The notes: generated by a model not told the origin, from the sequence alone. 64,000 nucleotides of DNA from Dissulfurimicrobium hydrothermale (GCF_022026155.1 NZ_CP085041.1:1396306-1460305), one strand, 5' to 3'. Shown: positions 8,357-17,364, numbered from the stretch's first letter. A program made the numbers and translations.

Positions 8357-10792
8357 ATGGGTAACGGGCCTTTGATATTGTGGTTTGATCAAATAGGGAT
8401 AAAAGATGTTCCCCTGGTTGGCGGCAAGAACGCATCTCTTGGCGAGATGTACCAGAGACTTAGTTCAAAAGGTGTAAATGTCCCCAATGGTTTTGCCATC
8501 ACCGCTGATGCCTATAAGTATCTTCTTAAAGACGCTGGCATCGAACAGACCATACGCAATGCCTTGGATGGGCTGGATACGCATAATATAGCTGATCTCA
8601 GAAAGAAAGGCAGGGCGGTTAGAGAAATTGTGCTGGGCGCTAAATTCCCTGCCGCCTTGGAGACGGAGATCGTAAAGGCCTATCGTGCCCTTGAAAAGGC
8701 ATACAATCAACCGAACGTGGATGTCGCTGTGCGGTCTTCAGCTACAGCCGAAGATCTTCCCGATGCCTCTTTTGCCGGTCAGCAGGAGACATATCTCAAT
8801 ATAAGAGGGCCTGAACGTTTGATCGAGGCCTGCCATAAATGTTTTGCAAGTCTTTTTACTGATAGGGCTATTTCATATCGGCACGACAAAGGTTTTGGAC
8901 ATTTTGATGTATATCTCTCTATAGCTGTCCAAAAGATGATTAGAAGCGATAGCGCAAGTTCAGGCGTTATGTTTACTATGGATACAGAAAGTGGTTTTGA
9001 TAAGGTTGTTTATATAACTGGCGCCTTTGGGCTTGGCGAAAATGTCGTTCAGGGGGCGGTGAATCCTGACGAATTTTACGTCTTCAAACCTACGCTTAAA
9101 GCAGGCTATCGGCCTATAATCCATAAAAAGCTTGGGCTCAAACATAAAAAGATGGTCTATACGGATGATCCAAAAGCACCTGTTCGTAACCTACCGACAA
9201 CCAAAAGTGAGAGGAATAGTTTTGTGTTGTCGGATGACGAGCTCCTAACGCTTGCCAGGTGGGCATGCACCATAGAAGAACACTATGGTAAGGCTATGGA
9301 TATAGAATGGGCAAAAGACGGCGACGGTTCATCCGTAGGCACAGGAAAGCTCTTTATAGTTCAGGCAAGACCGGAGACCGTGCATTCTCAGAGAAAAACC
9401 GAATTTATAGAGACTTATGTGCTTAAAGAAAAAGGGAAATTGCTTGTGACTGGAAACGCTATAGGTTCAAAGATAGGCAAGGGTGAGATAACCGTCATTA
9501 AAAGCGTAAATGATATTACAAAATTCAAGGCCGGGCAGATACTGGTTACGGATATGACCGACCCTGACTGGGAGCCGATCATGAAGATAGCGTCTGCAAT
9601 TGTCACAAATAGAGGGGGGCGCACATGTCATGCCGCCATTATTTCACGTGAACTCGGCATACCCTGTGTAGTTGGCACAGAAAATGGGACTGAGATATTG
9701 AAAGATGTAAAACTTGCGACGGTTTCATGTGCAGAAGGCGAACAAGGCAAGGTATATGAAGGCATCCTTGATTTTGAGATCCAGCGGTTTGATTTGACGG
9801 AACTCCCGAAGACCAAGACAAAGATCATGATGAATGTCGGCATCCCTGAGCAGGCATTTGATCAGGGACAGATGCCGAATGACGGTGTAGGGCTCGCACG
9901 GCTTGAATTCATTATCAATTCCCATATCGGGATACATCCGCTCGCTCTTTTAAACTATAACGAATTAAAGAAGAAAAGCAGGAAAGACGAAAAAATAAAG
10001 GAAATAATCAAGTCTATTGATGCAAAGACAATCGGATATGAAGATAAAACCAGGTTTTTTATAGATACCCTTGCCCAGGGGACCGCAAAGATTGCGGCTG
10101 GTTTCTGGCCAAACGACGTCATAGTCCGCTTGTCCGATTTCAAAAGCAACGAATATGCAAACCTGATTGGCGGTTCTCTGTTTGAGCCTACCGAACATAA
10201 TCCGATGATAGGATGGAGAGGGGCATCGCGCTACTATTCACCGGCATTTGAGCCCGCCTTTGCCCTTGAATGCAAGGCCCTTGCGATGGTCCGCGATGAA
10301 ATGGGGCTTACAAACGTAAAGGTCATGATACCATTCTGTCGGACTGTCGAAGAAGGTAAAAGGGTCATAGAAGTAATGAAAAAATATGGACTTTGCCAGG
10401 GAGAAAATGGACTTGAGGTATATGTTATGTGCGAAATCCCCAGCAATGTCATACTTGCAGACCAGTTTGCCGAGGTATTTGATGGATTCTCGATTGGTTC
10501 AAACGATTTGACTCAGCTTACCCTTGGACTGGACCGCGATTCAGAGTTGGTTTCGCATATATATGATGAAAGAAATGAGGCGGTAAAGAGATTGGTAAGA
10601 CAGGTCATTCAAACAGCTAAAAAGGCGAAGAGGAAGATTGGAATCTGCGGCCAGGCGCCAAGCGACTTTCCTGATTTTGCAGAATTTCTTGTGGAGTGCG
10701 GCATAGATTCCATGAGCCTCACTCCTGATACTGCCTTAAAAACCAGGCTCATGGTCGCCAAAAAGGAAAAAGATCTTGGGATGATGCCATAA
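8357..10792 (+). CDS. ppsA: Phosphoenolpyruvate synthase
   Basis: PpsA converts pyruvate, ATP and water to PEP, AMP and phosphate, the gluconeogenic entry from pyruvate. The 811-residue product has the N-terminal ATP-binding domain (GGKNASLGEM, then VAVRSSATAEDLPDASFAGQ), the swivelling phosphohistidine domain with GGRTCHAAIISRELGIP (catalytic His near residue 424), and the C-terminal PEP-binding barrel ending with GSNDLTQLTLGLDRDS and the CGQAPSD active-site segment. Length is normal. It stands alone behind its own promoter. Confidence 0.97.
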   Translation: MGNGPLILWFDQIGIKDVPLVGGKNASLGEMYQRLSSKGVNVPNGFAITADAYKYLLKDAGIEQTIRNALDGLDTHNIADLRKKGRAVREIVLGAKFPAALETEIVKAYRALEKAYNQPNVDVAVRSSATAEDLPDASFAGQQETYLNIRGPERLIEACHKCFASLFTDRAISYRHDKGFGHFDVYLSIAVQKMIRSDSASSGVMFTMDTESGFDKVVYITGAFGLGENVVQGAVNPDEFYVFKPTLKAGYRPIIHKKLGLKHKKMVYTDDPKAPVRNLPTTKSERNSFVLSDDELLTLARWACTIEEHYGKAMDIEWAKDGDGSSVGTGKLFIVQARPETVHSQRKTEFIETYVLKEKGKLLVTGNAIGSKIGKGEITVIKSVNDITKFKAGQILVTDMTDPDWEPIMKIASAIVTNRGGRTCHAAIISRELGIPCVVGTENGTEILKDVKLATVSCAEGEQGKVYEGILDFEIQRFDLTELPKTKTKIMMNVGIPEQAFDQGQMPNDGVGLARLEFIINSHIGIHPLALLNYNELKKKSRKDEKIKEIIKSIDAKTIGYEDKTRFFIDTLAQGTAKIAAGFWPNDVIVRLSDFKSNEYANLIGGSLFEPTEHNPMIGWRGASRYYSPAFEPAFALECKALAMVRDEMGLTNVKVMIPFCRTVEEGKRVIEVMKKYGLCQGENGLEVYVMCEIPSNVILADQFAEVFDGFSIGSNDLTQLTLGLDRDSELVSHIYDERNEAVKRLVRQVIQTAKKAKRKIGICGQAPSDFPDFAEFLVECGIDSMSLTPDTALKTRLMVAKKEKDLGMMP

Positions 10793-11179
10793 ACAATACA
10801 AACGATATAAACAAAAAATACTAGCGACGACGTCTGTTCGTTTATTAATTGGCGGACTTTCTCGTAGTTCACCTACCTAAGAGATATCAAGCAAGGCAAG
10901 AGGGCGCAGCGGGCGATTTAAAACTCCATCACATCTTTTTGATTTGGTAGGGTATGATCTCAATAGATCCCTTGTCAGGATAGTAGAAAAAAGTCTTAAT
11001 ATATTTAATGTCGTATAAGATATATTATGTTAAATAAAATTTATAATAAAATCAGCATAGTATATTATTCATTTGTTATAAAGCTAAAGCTTATGAGTGT
11101 CTTACTGGACATGGTTGATCTGATTAGGTAATATTAAATAATATATTCAATTAATTATTAAAAATAATATTTCAATAAA
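10793..11179. other. AT-rich intergenic region
   Basis: This 387-base gap holds no convincing ORF. Its right half is very AT-rich and probably carries the promoter of the following small membrane protein-archease-rtcB group. I see no tRNA, riboswitch-like structure or long repeat. Confidence 0.5.
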
Positions 11180-11410
11180 ATGAAAAATTTTATCACTTGG
11201 GGATTGGCTAGTTTAAGTATATTGGGTGCAGTTTTAAATATAAAAAAAAGGCGATCCGGTTTCGCCGTATATACCGCCGCAAATATAGGATGGGTATTTG
11301 TTGATCTATATTATGGGATATATGCACAGGCAGTACTCTTTCTTGTATTTACCGCTCTTTCAACATGGGGTTGGATAGAATGGGGAAATAAAAAGTGGCA
11401 TAGAATATAG
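11180..11410 (+). CDS. Small PnuC-like membrane protein
   Basis: The 76-residue protein has three hydrophobic segments. It has an Asn-Ile-Gly-Trp in the second and ends with STWGWIEW, a pattern like the 'YGWxxW' membrane ends of nicotinamide mononucleotide transporters (PnuC). It is far shorter than PnuC (about 200-240 residues). Such small SWEET/PnuC-like proteins may work as oligomers; the substrate is unknown. It precedes archease by only ten bases, which suggests co-transcription with the RNA-repair genes. Confidence 0.55.
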   Translation: MKNFITWGLASLSILGAVLNIKKRRSGFAVYTAANIGWVFVDLYYGIYAQAVLFLVFTALSTWGWIEWGNKKWHRI

Positions 11411-11420
11411 TGGGAAATTG

Positions 11421-11855
11421 ATGGAAAGGACCTCCCTCTTCGAGACATTTGAGCACGGTGCCGACATTGGAATAAGAGGTATTGGGCCTACGCTAGAACA
11501 GGCTTTTGAAAATGGGGCAAAGGCCCTTTTTTCAATCATAGTAATTAATTTTAGTTCGATTAAACCAGTAAATATATATCAAATTTCATGTTTTTCTTTT
11601 GATCTTGAGCCGCTTTTCACCTCGTGGATTAATCAACTTTTAGCTGAGGCCGACATAAATCGGTGTATCTTTTCGGACTTTAAGATCAACCATCTCGACC
11701 TAGATAATTTCAGACTGTCTGCCCTCGCCTTTGGAGAATTTTTTGATACTAATAGGTTTGAAAGGGGTGTGGATGTCAAGGGGGCAACCTTTACTGAACT
11801 TAAAGTTTATAAGCGTGACGGGTTTTGGATAGCCCAGTGTGTGGTGGATGTATAA
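11421..11855 (+). CDS. Archease, RtcB activator
   Basis: The product is a 144-residue archease: FEHGADIGIRGIGPTLEQAFENGAKAL at the N-terminus matches the conserved 'xxHTADxgixa.g.tleeaf..aa' block. Archease speeds RtcB guanylylation and multiple turnover. I use the ATG at 11421; the longest reading adds one codon (TTG 11418). It is directly followed by rtcB, the classical arrangement. Confidence 0.92.
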   Translation: MERTSLFETFEHGADIGIRGIGPTLEQAFENGAKALFSIIVINFSSIKPVNIYQISCFSFDLEPLFTSWINQLLAEADINRCIFSDFKINHLDLDNFRLSALAFGEFFDTNRFERGVDVKGATFTELKVYKRDGFWIAQCVVDV

Positions 11856-11873
11856 AGTTGTTGGAGGCCTATC

Positions 11874-13304
11874 GTGAATATCAATAGACTGAAGCGGTTG
11901 GATGAATGCCAGTGGGAGATACCTATCTTTGATGATATGCATGTACCGGCCATAATCTATGCTGACCGTGCCCTAATCGAAGAAATGGATGAGAAGGTGT
12001 ATGACCAAATCGCCAATGTCGCCAGTCTCCCTGGCATTGTTAAGGCTGCGATAGCGATGCCTGATGCCCATTGGGGTTACGGTTTCCCGATAGGCGGTGT
12101 GGCTGCATTTGATCCTGATCAAGATGGGATCATCTCGGTAGGTGGCGTTGGTTATGATATATCCTGCGGTGTGCGAACTATGATCACTGGTCTTACACGG
12201 CAAGAGATTGCCCCTAAGATCAAGACCTTGGTAGATAAACTCTTTGAAACAGTGCCTTCCGGGGTTGGTTCGGAGGGAAAGATACGACTTTCTCCTGCTA
12301 AATTGGATGACGTACTTATCGGCGGTGCAAGGTGGGCGATAGAGCTGGGATATGGCGTGCCCGAAGATCTCGATTATATCGAGGAGCATGGGTGCATTAC
12401 AGGGGCCGATCCATCGTGCGTGTCTGAAACCGCAAAAAAACGACAATACAGGCAGGTTGGAACCTTGGGTTCCGGCAATCATTATCTTGAGATTCAATAT
12501 ATAGAGGAGATATTTCATCAACCTTCAGCGGATGCTATGGGTCTTAAAAAGAACGATGTTGTGGTGGCTATCCACTGCGGTTCCAGGGCGCTCGGTCATC
12601 AAATCGGGACTGACTACATCCAAATACTCGGCCAGGCGTCTAGAAAATATAATATACCGATAAAAGAAAGGGAGCTTGTATGCGCGCCCATAAGATCTTC
12701 TGAGGGCGAGGCATATTACAAAGCAATGGCTTGCGGGGTGAATTGCGCCCTTGCCAATCGCCAGGTCATCGGCCATCTGGTACGCCAGGTCTTTAATGAT
12801 ATCTTTTCAGGGCCTGAGGTAAAGATTCTCTATGATGTCAGCCACAACACCTGCAAGATCGAAAATCATTATGTGGACGGGGAAATAAAGCGGCTATATG
12901 TGCATAGAAAGGGTGCGACAAGGGCATTTGGACCGGGGAGAACGGAGTTGCCCGAGAAATTTAGGGGGATCGGACAGCCTGTGTTTATTGGCGGGACGAT
13001 GGGGACACATTCATATATATTGGTTGGCCAAGAAAAAGGCGAGGCCCTTGTTTGGGGTTCGGCATGCCATGGCGCTGGCCGTGCTATGAGTAGAAATGCC
13101 GCCTTAAAAAGGTGGAAAGGCAAAGATGTGATTCAACGTCTTGCGGACAAAGGCATAATAGTCCGTACAGCAAGCTATAGAGGTGCAGCGGAAGAGGCCC
13201 CTGACGCCTATAAAGACGTTTCGGCGGTTGTAGACGCCATAGACAGGGCTGGGCTTGCAAGGAAAGTTGCACGGGTGAAACCGATGGCGTGCATCAAGGG
13301 TTGA
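11874..13304 (+). CDS. rtcB: RNA-splicing ligase RtcB
   Basis: RtcB is the GTP- and Mn-dependent ligase that joins 2',3'-cyclic phosphate and 5'-OH RNA ends. The 476-residue product shows the family's metal and active-site blocks: DAHWGYGFPIGG, ISCGVRTM, GSGNHYLEIQ, HCGSRALGHQ, DVSHNTCK, and HRKGATRAFGPG containing the histidine that is guanylylated. The start is GTG with GGAGG nine bases upstream. It is paired with archease upstream. Its last 11 bases overlap the end of the convergent CobD-like gene. An rtcA gene lies at 61.5 kb in the same window. Confidence 0.97.
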   Translation: MNINRLKRLDECQWEIPIFDDMHVPAIIYADRALIEEMDEKVYDQIANVASLPGIVKAAIAMPDAHWGYGFPIGGVAAFDPDQDGIISVGGVGYDISCGVRTMITGLTRQEIAPKIKTLVDKLFETVPSGVGSEGKIRLSPAKLDDVLIGGARWAIELGYGVPEDLDYIEEHGCITGADPSCVSETAKKRQYRQVGTLGSGNHYLEIQYIEEIFHQPSADAMGLKKNDVVVAIHCGSRALGHQIGTDYIQILGQASRKYNIPIKERELVCAPIRSSEGEAYYKAMACGVNCALANRQVIGHLVRQVFNDIFSGPEVKILYDVSHNTCKIENHYVDGEIKRLYVHRKGATRAFGPGRTELPEKFRGIGQPVFIGGTMGTHSYILVGQEKGEALVWGSACHGAGRAMSRNAALKRWKGKDVIQRLADKGIIVRTASYRGAAEEAPDAYKDVSAVVDAIDRAGLARKVARVKPMACIKG

Positions 13305-14376
13305 GCTCTTTCAGTTGGTTTATCAGGTAGTCATTGTCTTCCATTGATCTAAGGCTTATCCTTAGATATTCATCGGAGAGACCCATAAAATTACTGCAAT
13401 CCCTTACGAGAATTTGTTTGTTTTTTAATGTCGCCGTAATAGTTGCGGCCATCCATGGTGGTGTAATCTTAAAGAGAATAAAATGGGTACTACCTTCCAG
13501 CGGTTTTAAAAACGGGATCTCCGCCTTTATTCTGGATAGAAACCGGCGTTTTTCAACCTTACAGTATTCGCGTACATCCTCTTCATAATGAAAAGACATC
13601 TTTACCAGATATTCTCCTGCTATTTGAGCAAGTCTGTTTACCGCCCATGGTTTTGACATGGAATCTAATTTTTTTATAAGATTTGAGGCCCCAAGCACAT
13701 ATCCAAGTCTCAAACCAGGGATTCCATATAGTTTTGAAAAAGAACGGAGAATAAGTAAGTTAGATGGTAGATTTAATGAAATAAGTGATGTTTCTTGATC
13801 CCTTCCTATAAATGGTGCATATGATTCGTCAATGACCCATAAAGTATCCTGGGCGATTTTTATTGCATCCATTAGAATATTTGTAGGAATGAAACGTCCA
13901 GTTGGGTTGTTGGGATTGCAGATAAAGACGATGTCGCCATATTTGGCCTTATTGGTGATGGAGTTCAGTATAGCGACGTTTGCGTTTTGGTCGCCATCTG
14001 GCCATGGCCCAAGGGTTTCTACTTCACAACCCGCCGCTCTTGCCGCATCAGCGTAGTCTGAATACGTAGGGAGCGGGATTAGCGCCCGCCGTGCCCCCGA
14101 TACCCTTGGAAGACTGTATATCCACTCAGTGGTGCCGCTACCGATGAGGAAATTTTGGGATGGGAGGCCATAGCGTCTGGCAAGGGCCTCGCGTAAAGTA
14201 AAACTATCAACCTCCGGCAGCGCCCTTATCTCTTCAAGACCTGTAATCAGCCGTTGCTTCAGGCCGGCCGGTATGGGTAATGGGCTCACATTGCTGCTGA
14301 AGTCCTTGATATCTTTTGGTGATACACCAAGTGACCTTGCAAGCCCGTAGATATCACCTCCATGTCCGTAAAGCAT
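13294..14376 (-). CDS. CobD-like threonine-phosphate decarboxylase / aminotransferase class I-II
   Basis: This 360-residue PLP enzyme begins with MLYGHGGDIYGLAR, the 'HGGD' opening typical of CobD, which decarboxylates L-threonine O-3-phosphate to make the aminopropanol linker of cobalamin. Other landmarks are NPNNPTG, IDESYAPF and the PLP lysine in RSFSKLYGIPGLRLGY. The histidinol-phosphate aminotransferase HisC is the close alternative; the HGGD start favours CobD. No other cobalamin gene is in the window. It is the last gene of the 17.2-13.3 kb minus-strand group. Confidence 0.8.
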   Translation of the reverse strand: MLYGHGGDIYGLARSLGVSPKDIKDFSSNVSPLPIPAGLKQRLITGLEEIRALPEVDSFTLREALARRYGLPSQNFLIGSGTTEWIYSLPRVSGARRALIPLPTYSDYADAARAAGCEVETLGPWPDGDQNANVAILNSITNKAKYGDIVFICNPNNPTGRFIPTNILMDAIKIAQDTLWVIDESYAPFIGRDQETSLISLNLPSNLLILRSFSKLYGIPGLRLGYVLGASNLIKKLDSMSKPWAVNRLAQIAGEYLVKMSFHYEEDVREYCKVEKRRFLSRIKAEIPFLKPLEGSTHFILFKITPPWMAATITATLKNKQILVRDCSNFMGLSDEYLRISLRSMEDNDYLINQLKELNP

Positions 14377-14413
14377 TTGTCAATTTAAACCCTTATTAAA
14401 CCTAAACTGTTTC

Positions 14414-14974
14414 TTATTTTTGGTTTCCGGCAAATGAGCGTTCAAAGAGCTGCCGGATGGCCTCGCGTCCTTTGTCGGTCAAAAACCTTGTGCCAGTCCC
14501 AGCCAATTCTTTATAAGATATTATCGGTAAGTCAGGCACCCATTCAGAGCCGTTCCAGGTAAACCAGCTGTTTTTGTCCTGATCAAATACACTTACTGGC
14601 TTATTGAAGAATTTTGCAAGCTCGACTGCCCATCCTGTCCCACCCTTGACTGTATTGTCTGGTTGTATCCAACCTACAGCGAATATCTGTTGTCCTTTAT
14701 TTACTATATGAAAGATCGACTGGATGACCTTACGGATCTTTTCCGCCTCTGCATATGTGCGGTTCATATGTCTGGATACGATTGCCATGCTTATATCGCC
14801 CTGTTTAAGCTCCTCGTCCGTAAGGATACATACGTCTTTGACCCTGTCCATGTGGTGGCCTTTGTATGAAAAATTGATCTCCCTGAGCCCCCATTTTTCG
14901 GCGTTTATCCCAAATTCAGTCTCAGCACCTTTGAGCCCTCCGCTGTATAGGATGTATTTAGATGTATCTATCAT
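14414..14974 (-). CDS. SLOG/Rossmann-like nucleotide-binding protein, function unknown
   Basis: The 186-residue soluble protein starts with YILYSGGLKGAETEFG and later has GGTGWAVELAKFFNKPVSVFD, the Gly-rich and 'GGTG.A.E.A....KPV.vfd' pattern of SLOG-type nucleotide or NAD-derivative binding proteins. I do not recognise a named family. It follows a 63-residue gene and rdgB on the same strand with short gaps, so a role in nucleotide housekeeping is possible but is inference only. Confidence 0.5.
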   Translation of the reverse strand: MIDTSKYILYSGGLKGAETEFGINAEKWGLREINFSYKGHHMDRVKDVCILTDEELKQGDISMAIVSRHMNRTYAEAEKIRKVIQSIFHIVNKGQQIFAVGWIQPDNTVKGGTGWAVELAKFFNKPVSVFDQDKNSWFTWNGSEWVPDLPIISYKELAGTGTRFLTDKGREAIRQLFERSFAGNQK

Positions 14975-14992
14975 TCAGGTCTCCCCTCTTTT

Positions 14993-15184
14993 TTATTGAA
15001 TTTCATCTTTTAATACGTCTGCCTTAAGCTCCAAGAGTTTTTTATATACATTTTCCAAGAATTCGGCCACCGGGCCATGTTTATTTTCCCCCGATTGGGC
15101 ATAATTCTTTGTAATCTCAACAGCCTGACGGAGACATTCTTCTTTGTCATATGTATTCAGTTTTATCTTCCCATCCTTTCCCAT
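14993..15184 (-). CDS. Small hypothetical protein, 63 aa
   Basis: I place the start at the ATG at 15184, which has AAGGA correctly spaced; longer readings run into rdgB. The charged, helical product (LRQAVEITKNY, then HGPVAEFLENVYKKLLELK) has no membrane segment and no family that I recognise. It lies 18 bases before the SLOG-like gene and 40 after rdgB, all on the minus strand. Confidence 0.6.
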   Translation of the reverse strand: MGKDGKIKLNTYDKEECLRQAVEITKNYAQSGENKHGPVAEFLENVYKKLLELKADVLKDEIQ

Positions 15185-15224
15185 CTTTATTGTCCTTTGC
15201 CGTCGGCAAGATGACATCCCACAT

Positions 15225-15848
15225 CTATGATGGGGGTGTGGTGCCGATAAATTGCGGAACATCATTTAGTTTCTTTATGAGGTCCCGCAAGGCCTTTGCC
15301 CTGTGACTCAGGGCATTCTTTTCTTTGTCTGCGATCTCCGCCATGGTGCGGTTGCCGCCGCCATAGGGGATAAAGAGCGGATCATAGCCGAATCCGTTGG
15401 CCCCTCTTAGGGTTTCAGCTATGACGCCTTCACATACACCTTCGCCTGTCATCCAGGCGCCTGATGGATGGTACAACACCACGACACACCTGAAGCGCGC
15501 CGTGCGTTTGTGGTCTCCTATGGCCTTCAGTTCCTCAAGGAGCCTTCTGTTATTCTCTTCATCGCCAGCCCCTTCTCCTGCAAACCTTGCGGAATATATC
15601 CCTGGAGCACCTCCCAGCGAATCCACTTCAAGGCCCGAGTCGTCGGCAAGCGCCGGGAGGCAGGTGGCTAACGCAACGGTTTGCGCCTTAATGAAGGCAT
15701 TCTCTTCGAAGGTTGATCCGTTTTCCACAATATCGGGGATGTCGGGAAAATCATCAAGACAAAGAAACTTGATGTCGGGTCTAGAGAATATAGCCGTGAT
15801 TTCCCGGATCTTGCCTTTATTTCTAGATGCAATGACAAGCTTTTTCAT
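15225..15848 (-). CDS. rdgB: dITP/XTP pyrophosphatase (RdgB/HAM1 family)
   Basis: The 207-residue enzyme hydrolyses non-canonical purine NTPs (dITP, XTP) to monophosphates, keeping them out of nucleic acids. It starts LVIASRNKGKIREI (the family's SxNxxK substrate loop), has TFEENAFIKA, LADDSGLEVDSLGGAPGIYSARFAGEGA with the catalytic Asp pair, and GYDPLFIP and SHRAKAL near the end. Its start overlaps the stop of the polyferredoxin gene by four bases. Confidence 0.96.
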   Translation of the reverse strand: MKKLVIASRNKGKIREITAIFSRPDIKFLCLDDFPDIPDIVENGSTFEENAFIKAQTVALATCLPALADDSGLEVDSLGGAPGIYSARFAGEGAGDEENNRRLLEELKAIGDHKRTARFRCVVVLYHPSGAWMTGEGVCEGVIAETLRGANGFGYDPLFIPYGGGNRTMAEIADKEKNALSHRAKALRDLIKKLNDVPQFIGTTPPS

Positions 15849-16750
15849 GGAGCCTTTATATCAATACCAGCCTGCTCCTTGTCCGGAGTTTTGAGGCATG
15901 GGCCAAAACTTAGCGACACTGCATTTACAGGACAGATAGAATGGCATCTCATACACCTTATACATGCGGTGGAATTTATACTGTCTTCGCCATTATAAAA
16001 CGAAATATCGCTAGGACATGCAGTTTTACATGCCCTGCAGCCCACGCATCGGCTAGGATCAAAATTGAGTTGCAGCCAGCTGATCCTGTTAAAAAGCCCA
16101 TAGATAGCGCCGAGCGGGCATATCGCCCTACAAAATGCCCGCATGGTAACCATACACCAAACCGATATTGCAATAAGGACAACGAGTTTGTTTACAAAAA
16201 GCCAGCCAGCGGCACGCCTGAGATTTGAATTGAGGGTCAGGAGCGGGATTCCGGCCTCAAGGGTGCCTGCTGGACAGACATATTTACAAAACCATGTTGA
16301 ACCATAACCCGTTGCATCGACCACAAGGATTGGAAGGACGATTACAAAGAGACCTAAAAATATATATGGTCCGGCCCTGAACCATTTCTTCATAGAGATT
16401 TTTGGAACAGGCATACGATATAAGAGTTCTTGAATAAGGCCGAAAGGGCAAAGCCAGCTACATGGTAATCTACCCATTATGCTGCCTATTAGGGCAAGGG
16501 TCCCTAATACATAGGCGCCGAAACGCATTCCTACAGGGGTTATGTTTATACGTATGCTGGCAAGAAAATTCTGAAGCCCCCCGATCGGACAAGCTGTGAT
16601 TGCTGCAGGGCATGAATAGCAGTTAAGGCCTGGTGAACATATCCTTTTTGACCACCCTTGAAATATAGGGGGCCCTTTCCACAAAAAGGTCCAGTTGGAA
16701 TTGATTATTAACGTAGATATTATTTGCGAGACCTTTCTTCGCCGTTCCAT
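15845..16750 (-). CDS. NapH/polyferredoxin-like 4Fe-4S membrane protein
   Basis: This is a 301-residue inner-membrane protein with about four membrane helices. It has the Cys-Pro pairs CPIGG, CSWLCPFG, CKYVCPAG and CRAICPLG of the NapH/NosR/RnfE-like family, followed by a C-terminal ferredoxin domain with two clusters, CVGCRACKTACP and CIRCMRCHSICP. Such proteins move electrons between quinone or ferredoxin and periplasmic partners. Its start codon overlaps the stop of a 45-residue CXXC protein, so the two are coupled and probably partners. Confidence 0.85.
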   Translation of the reverse strand: MERRRKVSQIISTLIINSNWTFLWKGPPIFQGWSKRICSPGLNCYSCPAAITACPIGGLQNFLASIRINITPVGMRFGAYVLGTLALIGSIMGRLPCSWLCPFGLIQELLYRMPVPKISMKKWFRAGPYIFLGLFVIVLPILVVDATGYGSTWFCKYVCPAGTLEAGIPLLTLNSNLRRAAGWLFVNKLVVLIAISVWCMVTMRAFCRAICPLGAIYGLFNRISWLQLNFDPSRCVGCRACKTACPSDISFYNGEDSINSTACIRCMRCHSICPVNAVSLSFGPCLKTPDKEQAGIDIKAP

Positions 16751-16887
16751 TATCCAATGCCTATGCAGCTAAGACAGACGGTCACAGCCTTTTGCCAGAG
16801 AATCTGGGCCTCGCCGGACCATAAACCTAGGGCGATCAGGCCAAGCGAACTTATAAGCGCGATTAACGGTGTATATCTAAATATCAT
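16750..16887 (-). CDS. CD1871A family CXXC-motif protein, 45 aa
   Basis: I read this by hand because it is short. One hydrophobic helix (about residues 8-21) is followed by GLWSGEAQILWQKAVTVCLS and ends CIGIG, giving the C-x2-C end that marks the CD1871A family. The ATG is preceded by AGGGGGG with good spacing. It overlaps the thiamine-binding gene upstream by 11 bases and the polyferredoxin gene downstream as TAATG. Members are known next to 4Fe-4S membrane proteins, which is what is seen here. A role as a small membrane thiol or electron carrier is inferred. Confidence 0.8.
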   Translation of the reverse strand: MIFRYTPLIALISSLGLIALGLWSGEAQILWQKAVTVCLSCIGIG

Positions 16888-17209
16888 ATTTTAGTCCCCC
16901 CTTGTCCTCTTCGGCAAGATACTGCCTGACGGTGCTGGTCTTTTGACCAAGATGGACTTCCTTATCGCGCCGGTCGTCTATTTTAATTGCGGTATATACC
17001 CGCTTTTCCCCCATGGAAAACGGTACATTGTGCAGTATCTTTGCAGTTGACATAAGGGTGTCGATGTCGCCTTCCACAAGTGTCCCCATGTCGGTAAGTT
17101 TATATGGAAGCCCGAGACCTGCAAGGACTTCCTGCATCTTGACTACAAAGCGGTGAAAGCTTGTGGAACCTGTCCCGAGAGGGACTACACTTATCTCCAT
17201 TATAGCCAT
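16877..17209 (-). CDS. MTH1187/YkoF-like thiamine-binding protein
   Basis: The 110-residue protein starts MAIMEISVVPLGTGSTSFHRFV and has KLTDMGTLVEGDIDTLM and the late DRRDKEVHLGQKTSTVRQYL, the pattern of the MTH1187 (DUF77) family of small ferredoxin-fold proteins, some of which bind thiamine. The start at 17209 has GGGGGTGG just before it. It is the first gene of the tightly overlapping set leading to the CXXC protein and polyferredoxin. Binding of thiamine here is from family knowledge only. Confidence 0.82.
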   Translation of the reverse strand: MAIMEISVVPLGTGSTSFHRFVVKMQEVLAGLGLPYKLTDMGTLVEGDIDTLMSTAKILHNVPFSMGEKRVYTAIKIDDRRDKEVHLGQKTSTVRQYLAEEDKGGLKYDI

Positions 17210-17288
17210 ATGCCACCCCCAAATAATGAACAAATAAAAAAGGATCGCAGTCGGCCGCTGCAATCCAAATATTATATTTTAATATTGT

Positions 17289-17364
17289 TGGAGGCGGCGC
17301 CCGGACTTGAACCGGGGAATAACGGTTTTGCAGACCGTCGCCTTAGCCACTTGGCTACGCCGCC
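17289..17364 (-). tRNA. tRNA-Cys (GCA)
   Basis: On the minus strand a complete cloverleaf is seen with the acceptor GGCGGCG/CGCCGCC, anticodon loop CTGCAAA (anticodon GCA), GGTTCAAGTCC T arm and an encoded CCA end at 17291-17289. Confidence 0.95.

Noticed and set aside
16751-16876. Non-coding gap between polyferredoxin and the thiamine-binding gene
   Set aside because: Reading the minus strand shows a conserved 45-codon CXXC gene with a good ribosome site, so the gap is coding.
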